A DNA stretch of 64,000 nucleotides, taken from Nocardia cyriacigeorgica (lineage in GTDB: Bacteria; Actinomycetota; Actinomycetes; Mycobacteriales; Mycobacteriaceae). The stretch covers positions 254,061 through 318,060 of the forward strand of contig NZ_JAAGVC010000001.1 of assembly GCF_010858045.1 (NCBI RefSeq), given 5' to 3'. A program made the position numbers and the translations under genes. A model generated the notes under the pieces. It was not told where the DNA came from. It saw only the letters and a program-made list of their open reading frames with translations, and did no database searches. Of the stretch, positions 53,232 through 63,263 are shown one piece after another (position 1 is the first letter of the stretch; the number at the start of each line of letters is the position of its first letter).

Positions 53232-54656
53232 TCAGGAAGCGGTATCGCCGCCGGTCTCGCCCGGCTCGCCACCCGCCTCGCCCGACTTCTTGCGCTCGTC
53301 GCGCTCGCGGGCCTCGGTCTCGGCCAGTTGCGCCAGCGGATCGTCGAAAGCATTCGCGCCGCCGCCGATCACCGCATCGATGAATCCGGCGGGGGAGTCG
53401 AGGTCACTGGCGTCGGGCAACAGATCTGGATGTGCCCAGACACCGTCGCGCGCCTCCATGCCCGCGTCGGTGGTCAACCGCTGCCACAGCGCCGCCGCCT
53501 CGCGCAGCTTGCGCGGGCGCAGCTCCAGCCCGACCAGCGTGGCGAAGGTCTGCTCGGCCGGCCCGCCGGTGGCCCGGCGCCTGCGCAGCGTCTCGGCCAG
53601 CGCGCCCGCACCGGGCAGGCGTTCACCGACCGCCTCGGCCACCACCACCTGCACCCAGCCCTCGATCAGGGCGAGCAGCGTCTCCAGCCGTTCCAGCGCC
53701 TGCTTCTGTTCCGGCGTGGTCTGCGGTTCGAACGTGCCCTGCGACAGGATCTCTTCGAGCTTGCTCGGATCGGTCAGCGACATCGGGTCGATGTTCTGGG
53801 CCGCCTCCTCCAGCGCGGAGAAATCCATCTTGATGCCGCGCGCATAGTCCTCGACCGCGCCGAGCACCTGCTGACGCAGCCACGGCACATGGCCGAACAG
53901 CCGCTGATGCGCCGCCTCACGGGCGGCGAGGAACACCATGATCTCGCTTTCGGGCTGCTCCAGCCCGGCGCTGAACTCGGAGATGGCGGCGGGCAGCAGC
54001 GCGGCGGTGCCCGCGGGCCCCAGCGGCAGACCGATATCAGTGGAGGTCAGCACCTCCTTGGCCAGCTGGCCGAGCGCCTGACCGAGCTGCGAACCGAAGG
54101 CAAGCCCGCCCATCTGGCCGAGCATGCCCATCATCGGGGCCGCGAACTGCTTGGCCTCCTCGGGCAGGTTCGCCGTCCACATGCCGGAGATCTGCTGGGC
54201 GACCGGATCGCACAACCGCTGCCAGGTGGGCAGCGTTTCCTCGATCCAGTCATTGGCCGTCCACGCGGCGGTCTTCGTCGCCCCCGCGGGCAGCGTCGTC
54301 GCGCCGTCGAGCCACACCTCGGCCAGATGCGCGGCATCGGCCACGGCACTGACGGTGCCCGCGGACACCGGCGCCACGCTCGCGCCGAGCTGCTGACGGG
54401 CCAGCCGCTTGGCGACCTCGTAGTTGACCGGACCGCTCTGCGCACCCGGGGTGGCGATGCCCTGACCCATACCGCTGAGCATCTGGCCGAGCGAGGTCAG
54501 CATCTGCCCCAGCTGCGCGGGATCGAATCCGCCGGCCCCGGAACCGGCCATGCCGAAGCCGAACGGGTCGCCCGCGCCGGAACCGCTCGGCTCGTCGCCT
54601 CGTTTGCGGTCATCGTCGTCGTCGCGGTTCGAGAATCCGAACGGATGGTCACTCAT
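53232..54656 (-). CDS. Zinc-dependent metalloprotease-like protein (DUF2342, Rv3195 homolog)
   Basis: A 474-residue actinobacterial protein annotated in the family as zinc-dependent metalloprotease or putative hydrolase. The N-terminal ~60 residues are low-complexity and charged (NRDDDDDRKRGDEP, Gly-rich). The conserved part includes WLDGATTLPAG, MLGQMGGLAFGSQLGQALGQL, and FLAAREAAHQRLFGHVPWLR, where an EAAHxRLF segment replaces a classical HExxH. ATG 54656 is used; ATG 54662 would add two residues. It is divergent from the PDZ protease gene. Enzymatic activity is not demonstrated by the motif. Confidence 0.82.
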   Translation of the reverse strand: MSDHPFGFSNRDDDDDRKRGDEPSGSGAGDPFGFGMAGSGAGGFDPAQLGQMLTSLGQMLSGMGQGIATPGAQSGPVNYEVAKRLARQQLGASVAPVSAGTVSAVADAAHLAEVWLDGATTLPAGATKTAAWTANDWIEETLPTWQRLCDPVAQQISGMWTANLPEEAKQFAAPMMGMLGQMGGLAFGSQLGQALGQLAKEVLTSTDIGLPLGPAGTAALLPAAISEFSAGLEQPESEIMVFLAAREAAHQRLFGHVPWLRQQVLGAVEDYARGIKMDFSALEEAAQNIDPMSLTDPSKLEEILSQGTFEPQTTPEQKQALERLETLLALIEGWVQVVVAEAVGERLPGAGALAETLRRRRATGGPAEQTFATLVGLELRPRKLREAAALWQRLTTDAGMEARDGVWAHPDLLPDASDLDSPAGFIDAVIGGGANAFDDPLAQLAETEARERDERKKSGEAGGEPGETGGDTAS

Positions 54657-54817
54657 ACCCATTACGTTACGCGGCGTGGACCGGCGACGATGTTCGCGCG
54701 CCGCGAAATCGCGCCGGTCGTGAACCCGCTCACGGCCGGCCCCATCCCGGCACTCGCGAACCGCCAAACCTCCGCCGGTGCAGCCCAGCGACGGCGGCGC
54801 TCGCTACTGTTGGCCGC

Positions 54818-55843
54818 GTGAATCGTCGGATCATCACTCTGCTCGTCGCGCTGATCCCGGTGCTCGTGCTGGGCGTCGCGGGGAGCTGGTTCAACGTGCC
54901 CTTCGTCGCTCTCGGCCCGGGGCCCACGTTCAACACGCTGGGGCAGGTGGACGGCAAACAGGTCGTCGACGTCACCGGTGTCGATGTGGATCCGACCACC
55001 GGAAACCTCAATATGACCACCGTCTCGGTGCGGGACGGACTCAACATCTTCGAGGCGATCGGCTTCTGGGTCAGCGGTGAACACGGACTGGTGCCACGCT
55101 CGGAGGTCTATCCGCCCGGGGTGTCGCGGGAGGAGATCGACAAGTCCAACCAGCAGGACTTCAAGGATTCCGAGAGCAATGCCGAAGTGGCGGCGATGAA
55201 CTTCCTCGGCCTGCCCACCGTGGTGCTCGCCCGCACCGTCGCCGACAACGGCCCGGCCAAGGCGGTGCTGGAGGAAGGCGATCAGATCGTCAGCATCAAC
55301 GGTGCGCCGATGAACGAGCCGAAGGACGTCGTGGACGCGATCGGGAAACTGCCGCCGGGCAGCACGATCACCATGGTGATCCGGCGCGACGATGCCGAAC
55401 AGACCGTCGAGGTGACCCTCGGCGCCCGCGAGGACGATCCGAACAAGGGCTACCTCGGCGTCACCCCCGGCGAAGGCGCTCGCCCGCCCATGGAGGTCAC
55501 CTTCAACCTCGCCGACATCGGCGGACCCTCGGCGGGCCTGATGTTCAGCCTGGCCCTGATCGACAAGCTCACCCCCGGCGAACTCGACGGCGGCACCTTC
55601 GTCGCGGGCACCGGATCGATCGACCAGGAAGGCAAGGTCGGCCCGATCGGCGGCATCCAGTACAAGATGATCGCCGCGCGCGAGGCCGGCGCCGAAACAT
55701 TTCTGGTTCCCGCCGCCAACTGCAACGAGGCCAGGCAGCGCACCCCGGACGGGCTGCGTCTGGTCAAGGTCGACACCCTCGCCGGTGCGGTGCAGTCGCT
55801 CGAGGATCTCAGCGCCGGTCGCGAAACGATCACCTGCGGGTAG
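54818..55843 (+). CDS. Membrane-anchored PDZ / Lon-like serine protease (YlbL type, Rv3194c homolog)
   Basis: A 341-residue protein. One N-terminal membrane helix (IITLLVALIPVLVLGVAG) anchors an extracellular PDZ domain (about 125-215, GDQIVSINGAPMNEPKDVV) and a C-terminal Lon protease domain. The catalytic Ser is in GGPSAGLMFSLAL and the Lys in GGIQYKMIAAREAGA, forming the Ser-Lys dyad of Lon-type proteases. It probably cleaves envelope proteins. GTG 54818 opens NRRIITLLV. Confidence 0.92.
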   Translation: MNRRIITLLVALIPVLVLGVAGSWFNVPFVALGPGPTFNTLGQVDGKQVVDVTGVDVDPTTGNLNMTTVSVRDGLNIFEAIGFWVSGEHGLVPRSEVYPPGVSREEIDKSNQQDFKDSESNAEVAAMNFLGLPTVVLARTVADNGPAKAVLEEGDQIVSINGAPMNEPKDVVDAIGKLPPGSTITMVIRRDDAEQTVEVTLGAREDDPNKGYLGVTPGEGARPPMEVTFNLADIGGPSAGLMFSLALIDKLTPGELDGGTFVAGTGSIDQEGKVGPIGGIQYKMIAAREAGAETFLVPAANCNEARQRTPDGLRLVKVDTLAGAVQSLEDLSAGRETITCG

Positions 55844-55929
55844 GGGCAGCACCGCGGCTGCCCCCAGCATCGGAGCGATCCACCGCGACCGGCGAGCGCG
55901 ATGACGTCGCCGGGCCGCGCTGACGAGGA

Positions 55930-56511
55930 TCAGTCCAGGGTGTGCTGCAACGCCTCGACCACGTTCGAGGCCAGATTCGGGTACGTGCGCAGCTCGAGAT
56001 CGGCGAACTCGTCGGCATCGTCATCGGGCCGCACCTGGAGCAGGCACAGCGTGCTGCCTTCGCGCAGCGCCGCGGCGAACAACCGGGCCTCACGGCGTTC
56101 CGGGTGGGAGTGCGCCGCCGCGCGCCCGGCGGCATCGGCCGCGTCGTCGTCGGCGAGCAGCGGCGTCAACGCATCGTCGAGGGTGCTCTCCGCGGTAGGC
56201 GGCAACACCACGATCTCCTGCACCAGCACACAACCGGCGACCGCGGGCGGCCAACTCGTGGTGGCCAGGACCTCTTCCAGCGCGATCGAACCACCGGTCA
56301 CATCCTCGGGAAACGGTTCCTGCGCAATCGGAGTCAACTCATCGCCGGCGTCGACCTGATCGGCCAGGCCCGGCTCGGCCGCCACCAGATCGGCCGTCGG
56401 CACCAGCGCGAACATCTGCGGCGGCCGCCCCCACCCTTCGGCATCGACGAACTCGGCCACCTCCCGGACCGATCGGGCCAAGACCATTTCAGCATGCAGA
56501 TCAGCGCTCAC
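55930..56511 (-). CDS. PPA1309 family protein
   Basis: A 193-residue conserved actinobacterial protein of unknown function: SADLHAEMVLARSVREVAEF, GWGRPPQMFALVPTADLV, ATTSWPPAVAGCVLVQEIVV and an acidic middle. It ends TYPNLASNVVEALQHTL. GTG 56511 is chosen from the family start; an AT-rich block (ACAATAA) just upstream could be a -10 box for a short-leader transcript. It commonly neighbours UPF0182 genes, as here. Confidence 0.82.
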   Translation of the reverse strand: MSADLHAEMVLARSVREVAEFVDAEGWGRPPQMFALVPTADLVAAEPGLADQVDAGDELTPIAQEPFPEDVTGGSIALEEVLATTSWPPAVAGCVLVQEIVVLPPTAESTLDDALTPLLADDDAADAAGRAAAHSHPERREARLFAAALREGSTLCLLQVRPDDDADEFADLELRTYPNLASNVVEALQHTLD

Positions 56512-56963
56512 TGTGCTTATTGTGCGCCGCCTCCGGCGTCGCGTGTTCGCGGGGCTGTGTTTGATTCGCGTCGCCTGCGGCGCCGCGGGTTCGCGGCCCT
56601 CTGGTGTCTCGGCCCGCGAACTCGGCGGCTCGGTCTCGCCTCGCTCGAAAAATGAGGGTGGACCGCCGTTGTGTCGGGTTGGCGTGTGTGGGTGACCGGT
56701 CCTTGTGTCCGACCGGGGGATGAGGCCGGCGGTTGGAGCGAGCCAGGAGCTCGGGTTGACCTGGCTTTCCCGGGAACTCGGGGTGTGCTGGGTCGAGGCC
56801 TCCGGTTGTGTCGGTGCGCCGGCTCGGCGATCGCGTTTGTGCCCTGCCGACTGTCCGGTGTCCGATTTCCGTAGAGTGGGCGCCAACGGTCCGAAATGGA
56901 CCAATCGAACATCGGACTGCGGCGTGCAGGCGTTGGCGCCGCCGGACCCTGGAGAGTGGCATC
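56512..56963. other. Divergent intergenic region before UPF0182 gene
   Basis: About 450 bp with no credible gene between PPA1309 and UPF0182. GC-rich, with degenerate repeated words around GCGTCGC/GGTTCGCGG at 56530-56600. It should hold both divergent promoters; none could be assigned firmly. Confidence 0.5.
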
Positions 56964-59900
56964 GTGGGCATGCGGCCCCCCTCGGGCTTACCTTCGTTGT
57001 CCCGCCGCAGCCGTGTGCTGCTGGTGGCGGCCGTCGTGCTGGCGGCGCTACTGCTGGTGGGACCGCGCCTGGTCGACACCTATACGAACTGGTTGTGGTT
57101 CGGCGAGGTCGGATTCCGTGGCGTCTACGTCACGGTGCTGTGGACCAGGATCGCGATCTTCGCCGTGGTGGGGCTGCTGGTCGGGCTGGTGGTGTGGGCG
57201 GCGCTGATGCTGGCCTACCGCTCCCGGCCGGTGTTCGTCCCGACGGCCGGGCCCAACGATCCGATCGCGCGCTACCGCACCACCGTGATGAGCAGGCTTC
57301 GGCTGTTCGGCATCGGTATCCCGGTGCTGCTCGGTGTGCTGTCGGGCCTGGTGGCGCAATCGAATTGGGTCACCGTGCAACTGTTCCTGCACGGCGGCTC
57401 CTTCGGTGAGACCGACCCGGAGTTCAACCTCGACGTCGGCTTCTACGCCTTCGATCTGCCGTTCTACCGGATGATCCTGAACTGGCTGTTCGTCGCGATC
57501 GTCATCGCGTTCTTCGCGAACCTGGTCACCCACTACGTCTTCGGCGGGCTGCGCCTGTCCGGGCGCGAAGGCACCCTCACCAATGCCGCGCGGATCCAGC
57601 TCGCGGTGATAGCCGGAACCTTCGTGCTGCTCAAGGCCATCGCCTACTGGTTCGACCGGTACGAACTGCTGATGAGCAGCCGTAAGGAACCCACCTTCAA
57701 CGGTGCCTCGTTCACCGATATCAACTCGGTGTTGCCGGCCAAACTGATCCTGATGTCGATCGCGATCATCTGCGCCATCGCCTTCTTCGCCGGCATCGTG
57801 CTGCGCGATCTGCGGGTGCCCGCGATGGCGGCGGCGCTGCTGGTGCTGTCCTCGGTGCTGGTCGGGGCGGTCTGGCCGCTCATGGTCGAGCAGTTCTCGG
57901 TGCGCCCGAACGCCGCGGAGAAGGAAAGCGAGTACATCGAGCGCAATATCGCCGCTACCCGCAAGGCGTACGGAATCACCGACGACAAGATCGATTACGT
58001 CGCCTACTCCGGCGAGAGCAGCAAGAACCCCGCCAGTGTCCCGGTCGATCACGCCACCATCGCCAACGCCCGGCTGCTCGACCCGAACATCCTGTCGCCG
58101 ACGTTCACTCAGCTGCGTCAGCTGAAGAACTTCTACGGCTTCCCCGAGTCGCTGGACATCGACCGCTACCGCATCAACGGCGAGGTCCAGGACTTCATCG
58201 TCGGTGCCCGTGAGCTGTCGCCGTCGTCGTTGAGCGGAAACCAGACCGACTGGATCAACAAGCACACCGTCTACACCCACGGCAACGGGTTCGTCGCCGC
58301 CCCGGCCAACCGCGTCAACCGGCCGCAGTCGGAAGACCCGAACGCGGCGGGCGGCAGCAGCGACTCCGGCTACCCGATCTTCATGGTCAGCGACCTGTTC
58401 ACCAAGCCCGAAGATCAGCGCATCAAGGTCGAGCAGCCGCGCATCTACTACGGCGAACTGATCTCGCAGTCCAACCCGGACTACGCGATCGTCGGTGCCG
58501 CCGAGGGTGAAGCGCCCCGCGAATACGACAAGGACGACGCCCGCTTCACCTACGACGGTTCCGGCGGCGTGCCGATCGGCAACTGGTTCAACCGGCTGGC
58601 CTTCGCCGCCAAGTACGCCGAGCGCAACATCCTGTTCTCCTCGGCCATCGGCGACGAGTCCAAGATCCTCTACAACCGCGATCCGCGCGAGCGGGTACAG
58701 AAGGTGGCGCCATGGCTGACCACCGACGGCAACACCTACCCCTCGGTCGTGGACGGGCGCATCGTCTGGATCGTGGACGCCTACACCACGCTGGACAACT
58801 ACCCCTACGCGCAGATCTCCTCGCTGGAAGGTGCGGTGGAGGACAGCATCGACCGCAAGACCGGCCGCCTGCTGCCGCGTAAGGAGGTCAGCTACATCCG
58901 CAACTCGGTCAAGGCGACCGTCGACGCCTACGACGGCACGGTGACCCTGTACGAGGTGGACTCCTCCGATCCGGTGCTGAAGGCCTGGCGTGGCGTGTTC
59001 CCGGACGCGGTGAAGCCGGCCAGTGAAATCAGCCCCGAACTGCGTGAACACTTCCGTTACCCGGAGGATCTGTTCAAGGTGCAGCGCGAGATGCTGACCA
59101 AGTACCACGTCGACGATCCGCGCGAGTTCTTCACCAACAACGCGTTCTGGTCGGTTCCCGCCGACCCGACCGTCGAAGGGGTGACGGCCAGTCAGCCGCC
59201 GTACTACGTGCTGCTCGGCGACCCGGAGACCGGCAAACCGGTGTTCAACCTGACCAGCGCGATGGTCGGCTACAACCGGCAGTTCCTGTCGGCCTACATC
59301 TCGGTGCGCTCCGACCCGGAGGGTTACGGCAAGTTCCGCATCCTGCAATTGCCGACCGACACCCAGACCCAGGGTCCGCAGCAGACGCAGAACACGATGA
59401 CGACGGCGCCGCAGGTCTCCCAGGAGAAGACGCTGCTGTCGAACTCCAACAAGATCAGATACGGCAATCTGCTGACCCTGCCGGTCGCCGATGGCGGCAT
59501 CCTCTATGTCGAGCCGTTCTACAACGAGCGCAACACCGGCCCCAACACCGCGACCTTCCCGCAGCTGCTGCGCGTGCTGGTCAGCTACCGCGATCAGGCG
59601 GGCAGTGTGAAGGTCGGCTACGCCTCGACGCTGGCCGAGGCGCTGAACCAGGTGCTACCAGGTGCGGGCGCGCTGGCCACGCCGCCGGGCGGCGATCCGG
59701 CGATCCGGCCGCAGCCGGGCACGGCACCCCCGGTGGAGGGCTCCACACCGCCGCCGGCGGAGAACGGCGCGCCGCCACCGGCCGAGGGCTCGACGCCGCC
59801 ACCTCCTGCCGGTTCCTCGGGAGCCAAGGACGCAGCGGCCGCCGAGCTGGACCGCAAGATCGAGGCCGTGCGCACCGCGATGCGGACGGGCAACTTCGCG

Positions 59901-59966
59901 GACTTCGGTAAGGCGCTCGACGAACTGGAGGCCGCGGTCAAGGCCTACCAGGACGCGGGACGCTGA
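56964..59966 (+). CDS. UPF0182 family membrane protein (Rv3193c homolog)
   Basis: A 1000-residue protein. Seven or so N-terminal membrane helices (first: VLLVAAVVLAALLLVGPRLV) are followed by a large extracytoplasmic domain. Family landmarks: NWLWFGEVGFRGVY, FYAFDLPFYRMILNWLF, SYPIFMVSD-like GYPIFMVSDLFTKPE and IDAYT-like IVDAYTTLDNYPY. Near the C-terminus is a Pro/Gly-rich spacer (about 910-960, STPPPAENGAPPPAEGSTP) and a helical end. GTG 56964 follows GGAGAG; ATG 56970 is an alternative. Function unknown; conserved in actinobacteria and cyanobacteria. Confidence 0.93.
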   Translation: MGMRPPSGLPSLSRRSRVLLVAAVVLAALLLVGPRLVDTYTNWLWFGEVGFRGVYVTVLWTRIAIFAVVGLLVGLVVWAALMLAYRSRPVFVPTAGPNDPIARYRTTVMSRLRLFGIGIPVLLGVLSGLVAQSNWVTVQLFLHGGSFGETDPEFNLDVGFYAFDLPFYRMILNWLFVAIVIAFFANLVTHYVFGGLRLSGREGTLTNAARIQLAVIAGTFVLLKAIAYWFDRYELLMSSRKEPTFNGASFTDINSVLPAKLILMSIAIICAIAFFAGIVLRDLRVPAMAAALLVLSSVLVGAVWPLMVEQFSVRPNAAEKESEYIERNIAATRKAYGITDDKIDYVAYSGESSKNPASVPVDHATIANARLLDPNILSPTFTQLRQLKNFYGFPESLDIDRYRINGEVQDFIVGARELSPSSLSGNQTDWINKHTVYTHGNGFVAAPANRVNRPQSEDPNAAGGSSDSGYPIFMVSDLFTKPEDQRIKVEQPRIYYGELISQSNPDYAIVGAAEGEAPREYDKDDARFTYDGSGGVPIGNWFNRLAFAAKYAERNILFSSAIGDESKILYNRDPRERVQKVAPWLTTDGNTYPSVVDGRIVWIVDAYTTLDNYPYAQISSLEGAVEDSIDRKTGRLLPRKEVSYIRNSVKATVDAYDGTVTLYEVDSSDPVLKAWRGVFPDAVKPASEISPELREHFRYPEDLFKVQREMLTKYHVDDPREFFTNNAFWSVPADPTVEGVTASQPPYYVLLGDPETGKPVFNLTSAMVGYNRQFLSAYISVRSDPEGYGKFRILQLPTDTQTQGPQQTQNTMTTAPQVSQEKTLLSNSNKIRYGNLLTLPVADGGILYVEPFYNERNTGPNTATFPQLLRVLVSYRDQAGSVKVGYASTLAEALNQVLPGAGALATPPGGDPAIRPQPGTAPPVEGSTPPPAENGAPPPAEGSTPPPPAGSSGAKDAAAAELDRKIEAVRTAMRTGNFADFGKALDELEAAVKAYQDAGR

Positions 59967-59978
59967 TCCGAAACGCGG

Positions 59979-60015
59979 AAACGGCGCTGTCATCCACTGG
60001 ATGACAGCGCCGTTT
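59979..60015. terminator. Bidirectional hairpin terminator between UPF0182 and rpf genes
   Basis: A perfect 17-bp stem (59979-59995 with 59999-60015) around an ACT loop, with AAA/TTT at its base so that it can work in both directions. It separates convergent genes. Confidence 0.85.
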
Positions 60016-60067
60016 CGTTTGCGCTGCTGAGTCGGCGTTCAGCGGCCAGGCCGCTCGCCTAGGAGCC

Positions 60068-60600
<533 letters not shown>

Positions 60601-61003
60601 CTTCCAATTTATTGCCGGTGAATCCACGTGAATCGGTAGCATTAGAACGTATTCGCTGGTGAGAAACCGGATTCGCCCTTACCCAAAGGCGATTGTGATA
60701 ACACCGTTATGTGTTCGGGATCACTCCGAAATCGTAGCGCCGGTCACACGCTCGGGCCGGTTACGCGGCTCGCTACCGCCCGGCAACCGGCCCTGGGGAT
60801 CTGTGTCCGCGGCGGCTGACCGACGGGACCGGTGGTTACCTCCGGCCGTCGACGGGTTCCTCGATCGCGTCGCCATTCGGTCGCCAGTCGTCGGCTCTCC
60901 CGTCTTCGGGGAGCGGGTCGTTGCCGTCCGTCACCCACGGAAACGGCGCTGACCTGCCGGTTTGCGATCGTCGGGAACCCGTGTGTAATGTTGTGTTCAC
61001 CGA
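60601..61003. other. Intergenic region between rpf leader and tRNA
   Basis: No gene supported. Contains a direct repeat GTGAATC at 60618 and 60628, an inverted repeat ATAAC-ACC-GTTAT at 60698-60710 and, at its right end, the tRNA promoter area (TAATGT near 60986). Confidence 0.5.
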
Positions 61004-61077
61004 CGCGGGGTGGAGCAGCTCGGTAGCTCGCTGGGCTCATAACCCAGAGGTCGCAGGTTCAAATCCTGTCCCCGCTA
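61004..61077 (+). tRNA. Initiator tRNA-fMet (CAT), copy 1
   Basis: A 74-base cloverleaf: acceptor CGCGGGG with CCCCGCT, D-arm GAGC/GCTC, anticodon stem and loop CTGGG-CTCATAA-CCCAG, T-arm GCAGG-TTCAAAT-CCTGT. The unpaired 1:72 position and three consecutive G-C pairs (GGG/CCC) next to the loop mark an initiator tRNA. CCA is not encoded. Confidence 0.95.
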
Positions 61078-61081
61078 CTAC

Positions 61082-61122
61082 AGGCCCGGCCCGGAGGCAC
61101 CAACCTCCGGGCCGGGCCTTTT
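61082..61122 (+). terminator. Terminator after initiator tRNA copy 1
   Basis: A perfect 16-bp stem (61082-61097 with 61104-61119) and six-base loop, followed by TTT. Confidence 0.85.
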
Positions 61123-61670
61123 ACTATGTCGCGCCCCCATCGGCCCGTGCACCGGACCACTCTCCGCGCTCGCACCCGCTCGCCGGCGCTCCGCTCGGCC
61201 ACCGGCAAGCATCCAGCAGCTCGGCCATGCGGCCAAATGCCGCTCACTGCGAGGTAATGCAGAACTATTCGCAGCGCCCCCGCCCATCACCGAAAATGAT
61301 TCCGCGGCACACCGCCCGGCCCCCTGTCGCCCCCCGCGCAATTCACGCGAGCTTCTGTTGCGATCCGGCATCGACCGCGGCCCGGCGTGCCGCGGAACCC
61401 GGTCGGCCGCTGACGAGAGGTCGCGGCGATCGTCAGCCCGTCCGGCGGAGAAGGACACCCCCGACCCCGGGCGCTGAAGATGCCGCCCCACTCCTCCGTC
61501 GAGAAGAGAACTGAAGAAGAGAACTGCTCGGCGAGCCGGCCAGGTGCCGGCGTCCCGGCTCTGTTCGACACCCGGAAGCATCCCTCCCAGCCTGCTGACC
61601 ACGCGAAATGTCCCGGCACCACAGTCGATTACGTTCTCGAGCCGCAGGTGTGTAAGCTGGTAATTACCGA
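61123..61670. other. Intergenic spacer between the two initiator tRNA genes
   Basis: About 550 bp with no supported gene. The frames that remain open show no family, no ribosome site and weak third-position GC bias. A tRNA promoter is likely at the right end (TAAGCT near 61653). Confidence 0.5.
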
Positions 61671-61744
61671 CGCGGGGTGGAGCAGCTCGGTAGCTCGCTG
61701 GGCTCATAACCCAGAGGTCGCAGGTTCAAATCCTGTCCCCGCTA
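61671..61744 (+). tRNA. Initiator tRNA-fMet (CAT), copy 2
   Basis: Identical over all 74 bases to the copy at 61004, with a few identical flanking bases on both sides (ACCGA before, C after). Same initiator features. It has its own terminator and a different upstream region. Confidence 0.95.
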
Positions 61745-61749
61745 CAACA

Positions 61750-61786
61750 GTGGCCCGGAACCAAAGTTCCGGGCCACACCCCTTTT
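61750..61786 (+). terminator. Terminator after initiator tRNA copy 2
   Basis: A perfect 12-bp stem (61750-61761 with 61766-61777) with a CAAA loop, followed by CCCCTTTT. Confidence 0.8.
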
Positions 61787-62468
61787 CGACCCAGTCGGCA
61801 GGCTTCGCCAGCGCTCACCGCCCGGCCTCTGGCCGCGAACAGTGGGAACGAGCGGGCACTGCGGCGAAAAGTATCCTGTCAATTCCGACGGTGGCGCAGC
61901 CGCCGCGGGCATTCAATGCCGACGCGAAGCGCGACGCGAGTGCAAACCCCTGTATCCGGCACGGTCAGTAAAAACCCTGTGCCCGAAAAGGATTCGCCGA
62001 TGCGAAATCGCCTCACCGGTAGAGGCGAAAAGCATAGTCTGTATCTCAACGGCCACTGCCGCTTATGAACCCCTGATCCCGATCAGCGGGACGCCGACCG
62101 AACAAAAGACGGCGGCGAGAGTGAAATCGCTTTTCTCTCAGCGGATATCGCATACCTCCTCCGCGCATTCGACGAGACAACGACGCCCGCCGCCCGCACC
62201 GCCGACTCGCCGCGGTCCGTACTTCCTAGCCGCCGCACCAGGGCGGTTCGGGGAGAACCCACGTGTTCGTTACGGCATCGTGACGAGCAGCGACCCGAGC
62301 ACAGAACCTCCGCTACGGATGTGAAACACCGATTTTCCAGAACTCCTGGACAACGGTCCAGTGGCGTGCTTCCCTGTCTCCCAGGCGGATATCCGCCCGA
62401 GGGCGAATCGCATTCGCCTGATGAGGATCATGTAATCCCGGAGATCTTCCGGGAATTCTGGAGGAACA
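61787..62468. other. Intergenic region upstream of secreted protein gene
   Basis: About 680 bp with no supported gene and lower GC than the surroundings. Long open frames here (for example around 61842-62324) have poor codon bias and no recognisable product. It presumably carries the promoter of the gene at 62469. Confidence 0.45.
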
Positions 62469-63167
62469 ATGCTCCCTGGTATTCGGACGGGTGCCGTGAT
62501 CGCTACCGCGTCGCTGGCCTGCGCGGGATTCGGAGTTGCGGTCGGCACGGGAACCGCGGCGGCCGACACCTGTGCGGTGCGCAGCCACGCCACCAAACGA
62601 GACGCGAGCACGGTCGGGGTGACGCATGTCTACGACAAGATCGCCAGTAGCGAAACGGTCGGCATCGGCACCACGGTGACCTACACGGTGATCGTCGGCA
62701 CCACGGGCGTCGGCAACCCTTACGTCAACACCATCACCGACTTCCCGCCGACGGGGTTCGGTGCGCCGGTCGAGACCACCATCACCGCCTATCACGCGGT
62801 CGGCGGCCAGCGAACCGAAGCGGTGACGCCCGAGCCGAACGCCGGCGGATGGAAGGTCACCAGCACCGGCTGGTTCGTCAACTCGGGCAACCCGGTCACC
62901 TTGAACATCACCTATCCGGTACCGGGCGACCTGCGGGCCGGCCAGCAGGTCACCAGCGGCGGCGTCGGGGTAGCCGGCACGGTCGGGGTCGGCGCCGAGT
63001 TCCCGAACCTGACCGCTTGTTTCACCGCGCGTACGCCGAATCTGGGCGAGGGTGCGCTCGGGAGCATGGACGACAACGGTCTCGGATCCTCCGACGGACA
63101 GCTGAGCTCCACCGGGTCGATCGCCGACATGCTCGGCGCGGTACTGCGCAGCATGCTCGGTAGCTAG
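62469..63167 (+). CDS. Secreted protein of unknown function
   Basis: A 232-residue exported protein. ATG 62469 follows GGAGGAAC. A signal peptide (VIATASLACAGFGVAVGTGT, cleavage near AAADTCAV) precedes a beta-rich domain with many Thr/Val repeats (VGIGTTVTYTVIVGTTGVGN; GNPVTLNITYPVPGDLRAGQ), reminiscent of DUF11/adhesin-like or Nocardia/Rhodococcus cell-surface beta-sandwich proteins. Two cysteines (near the mature N-terminus and in FPNLTACFTARTP) could form a disulfide. The Ser/Gly-rich end (GSSDGQLSSTGSIADML) has no sortase signal. No known family is recognised. Confidence 0.8.
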   Translation: MLPGIRTGAVIATASLACAGFGVAVGTGTAAADTCAVRSHATKRDASTVGVTHVYDKIASSETVGIGTTVTYTVIVGTTGVGNPYVNTITDFPPTGFGAPVETTITAYHAVGGQRTEAVTPEPNAGGWKVTSTGWFVNSGNPVTLNITYPVPGDLRAGQQVTSGGVGVAGTVGVGAEFPNLTACFTARTPNLGEGALGSMDDNGLGSSDGQLSSTGSIADMLGAVLRSMLGS

Positions 63168-63250
63168 CCGCGCAATGGTGTCCGGGCGGTCGTTGCGCGG
63201 CGGCCGCCCGGGCCTCGGGCGCATCGCCACGGGGGCGGTACCGGACTCGG

Positions 63251-63256
63251 TACACT
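63251..63256 (+). promoter_or_regulatory. -10 box for a probably leaderless TetR mRNA
   Basis: TACACT lies seven bases before the ATG at 63264 and no ribosome site precedes the ATG. The -35 box is not clear. Confidence 0.35.
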
Positions 63257-63263
63257 GCCTGGC

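Noticed and set aside
61842..62324. 160-codon open frame in the tRNA-downstream region
   Set aside because: Poor codon bias, mixed composition, no ribosome site and no recognisable domains.
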